Shown: piece after piece, positions 5,946 to 6,833 of the stretch
How the letters are laid out: every line of letters starts with the position of its first letter
Numbering within the stretch: position 1 is the first letter of the stretch
Assembly: GCA_041595355.1 (NCBI GenBank)
Contig: JBFHKO010000140.1
Span: 1 to 6,833 of the forward strand
DNA length: 6,833 nt
Source of the DNA: JBFHKO01 sp041595355
GTDB taxonomy: Bacteria; Pseudomonadota; Gammaproteobacteria; Enterobacterales; Aeromonadaceae
Direction: 5' to 3'
Notes under the pieces: generated by a model
Seen by the model: only the letters and a program-made list of their open reading frames with translations
What the model was told of the DNA's origin: nothing
Databases searched by the model: none
Made by a program: the position numbers and the translations under genes

Positions 5946-5977
5946 GAAAGGGGCTGCGTGCCCCTTTCCTGCTTTTT
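5946..5977 (+). terminator. Rho-independent terminator of clpP-clpX
   Basis: GAAAGGGGC (5946-5954) and GCCCCTTTC (5960-5968) form a perfect 9-bp stem with loop TGCGT. After CTGC comes a run of five T residues (5973-5977). The T-run begins four bases after the stem, which may lower efficiency, but the structure and its position 21 bases after the clpX stop codon make it a convincing terminator. Confidence 0.8.
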
Positions 5978-5989
5978 GCCCATTGAGCA

Positions 5990-6020
5990 ATTGAATCTGC
6001 GCAAAGGGCCCCCATATACT
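5990..6020 (+). promoter_or_regulatory. Heat-shock (RpoH, sigma-32) promoter of lon, with overlapping sigma-70 promoter
   Basis: ATTGAA (5990-5995, one mismatch to CTTGAA) is separated by 14 bp from CCCCATAT (6010-6017), which matches the sigma-32 -10 consensus CCCCATNT fully. E. coli lon is a known RpoH-regulon gene, so heat-shock control fits. The same DNA can be read as a sigma-70 promoter: TTGAAT (5991-5996, 4 of 6), 18 bp, TATACT (6015-6020, 5 of 6). Starts would fall near 6025, giving a leader of about 40 bases. The gap from clpX to lon (142 bases) holds only this and the clpX terminator. Confidence 0.8.
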
Positions 6021-6066
6021 CTCCAAACTGCTTTGCTGAATGGCACTCAGGCCAAGAGAAGAATCT

Positions 6067-6833
6067 ATGAATCTAGAGCGTTCGGAACGCATCGTCATCC
6101 CCGTATTGCCGTTACGTGATGTGGTGGTCTATCCCCACATGGTCATTCCCCTGTTTGTCGGCCGGGAAAAATCCATCCAGTGTCTGGAAGCGGCCATGGA
6201 GCAGGAGAAAAAGATCCTGCTGGTGGCCCAGAAGGATGCCGCCACCGACGAGCCGGGTATCGATGATGTCCACTCCGTCGGTACCATCGCCAACATACTG
6301 CAGCTGCTGAAGCTCCCCGACGGTACCGTCAAGGTGCTGGTGGAAGGGGTACAGCGTGCCCGCCTGGAGGAGTTGACCGACGAGGAGTCTTATTCCGTCG
6401 GTGTGGCCGGCTATCTGGAATCGGTTGATATCGACGAGAGCGAGGTGGAGGTGATGGTACGCTCCGCCATCAGCCAGTTTGAAGGCTACATCAAGCTCAA
6501 CAAGAAGATCCCGCCCGAGGTGCTCACCTCCATCTCCGCCATTGAGGATCCGGCGCGTTTGGCCGATACCATGGCCGCCCACATGCCCCTGAAGCTGGAT
6601 GACAAGCAGCAGGTGCTGGAGATCCCGGAGGTGGCCGAGCGCATCCTGTTCCTGATGGCCAAGATGGAGTCGGAAATCGACCTGCTGCAGGTGGAAAAGC
6701 GCATCCGTACCCGGGTCAAGAAGCAGATGGAGAAGAGCCAGCGCGAGTACTACCTGAATGAGCAGATGAAGGCCATCCAGAAGGAACTCGGCGAGCTGGA
6801 GGATACCCCGGACGAATTCGAGGCGCTGCAGAG
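6067..6833 (+). CDS. lon: ATP-dependent protease Lon, N-terminal part (runs off the right edge)
   Basis: The frame opens with ATG at 6067 and continues unbroken to the window edge, giving 255 residues of an enzyme that is about 784 residues in E. coli. Lon is a cytosolic hexameric AAA+ serine protease that degrades misfolded proteins and specific regulators. The visible part is the substrate-binding N domain, about residues 8-200, starting with IPVLPLRDVVVYPHM, and the beginning of the long charged helical linker (MESEIDLLQVEKRIR from 200, then KKQMEKSQREYYLNEQMKAIQ). Both are nearly identical to E. coli Lon. The ATPase and Ser-Lys protease domains lie outside the window. The ribosome binding site is modest (AGAGAAGA at 6055-6062). 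The start is supported by alignment of MNLERSERI with MNPERSERI of E. coli. An RpoH-type promoter lies about 50 bases upstream, and a terminator separates it from clpX. Confidence 0.97.
   Translation, partial: MNLERSERIVIPVLPLRDVVVYPHMVIPLFVGREKSIQCLEAAMEQEKKILLVAQKDAATDEPGIDDVHSVGTIANILQLLKLPDGTVKVLVEGVQRARLEELTDEESYSVGVAGYLESVDIDESEVEVMVRSAISQFEGYIKLNKKIPPEVLTSISAIEDPARLADTMAAHMPLKLDDKQQVLEIPEVAERILFLMAKMESEIDLLQVEKRIRTRVKKQMEKSQREYYLNEQMKAIQKELGELEDTPDEFEALQ

Noticed and set aside
1656..6343. Chi-like octamers GCTGGTGG at 1656-1663, 6219-6226 and 6336-6343.
   Set aside because: They lie within common Leu-Val codon pairs (CTG GTG) of GC-rich genes, and Chi sequence is not known for this organism.

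Overview
This GC-rich window holds a conserved housekeeping stretch of a gammaproteobacterial chromosome. The gene order tig-clpP-clpX-lon, and protein sequences very close to Escherichia coli ClpP, ClpX and Lon, point to Gammaproteobacteria. The high GC content and the trigger factor sequence would fit an Aeromonadales-type genus (Oceanimonas, Zobellella or Oceanisphaera), but that placement is a guess from memory.

Layout. (1) Positions 1-1143, minus strand: a LysR-family regulator followed 11 bases later by the start of a small Trp-rich membrane protein that runs off the left edge. (2) Positions 1144-1242: a compact divergent regulatory region with a near-palindrome and overlapping -10 boxes on both strands. 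(3) Positions 1243-2304, plus strand: a UPF0324 (YeiH-like) polytopic membrane protein. With the YeiE/CysL-like regulator it forms a classic divergent regulator/transporter pair, probably concerned with sulfur oxyanions or a related small anion. (4) Positions 2305-2537: the tig upstream region, with one good sigma-70 promoter, a weaker second promoter, and several inverted repeats. (5) Positions 2538-6833, plus strand: tig, clpP, clpX and the first third of lon, each with its own leader.

The plus-strand block is one protein quality-control neighbourhood. Trigger factor binds nascent chains at the ribosome, ClpX unfolds substrates and feeds them to ClpP, and Lon degrades misfolded proteins independently. 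The punctuation is readable: an intrinsic terminator ends tig, its left arm abutting the clpP -10 box; clpP and clpX look co-transcribed; a second terminator ends clpX; and lon has a near-consensus heat-shock (RpoH) promoter overlapped by a sigma-70-like one.

I found no mobile element, CRISPR array, tRNA, rRNA or unknown multi-gene system. The most interesting signals are regulatory: the nested tig terminator/clpP promoter, the structured tig leader, the lysR/UPF0324 operator region, and the uncharacterised small membrane protein next to the regulator.
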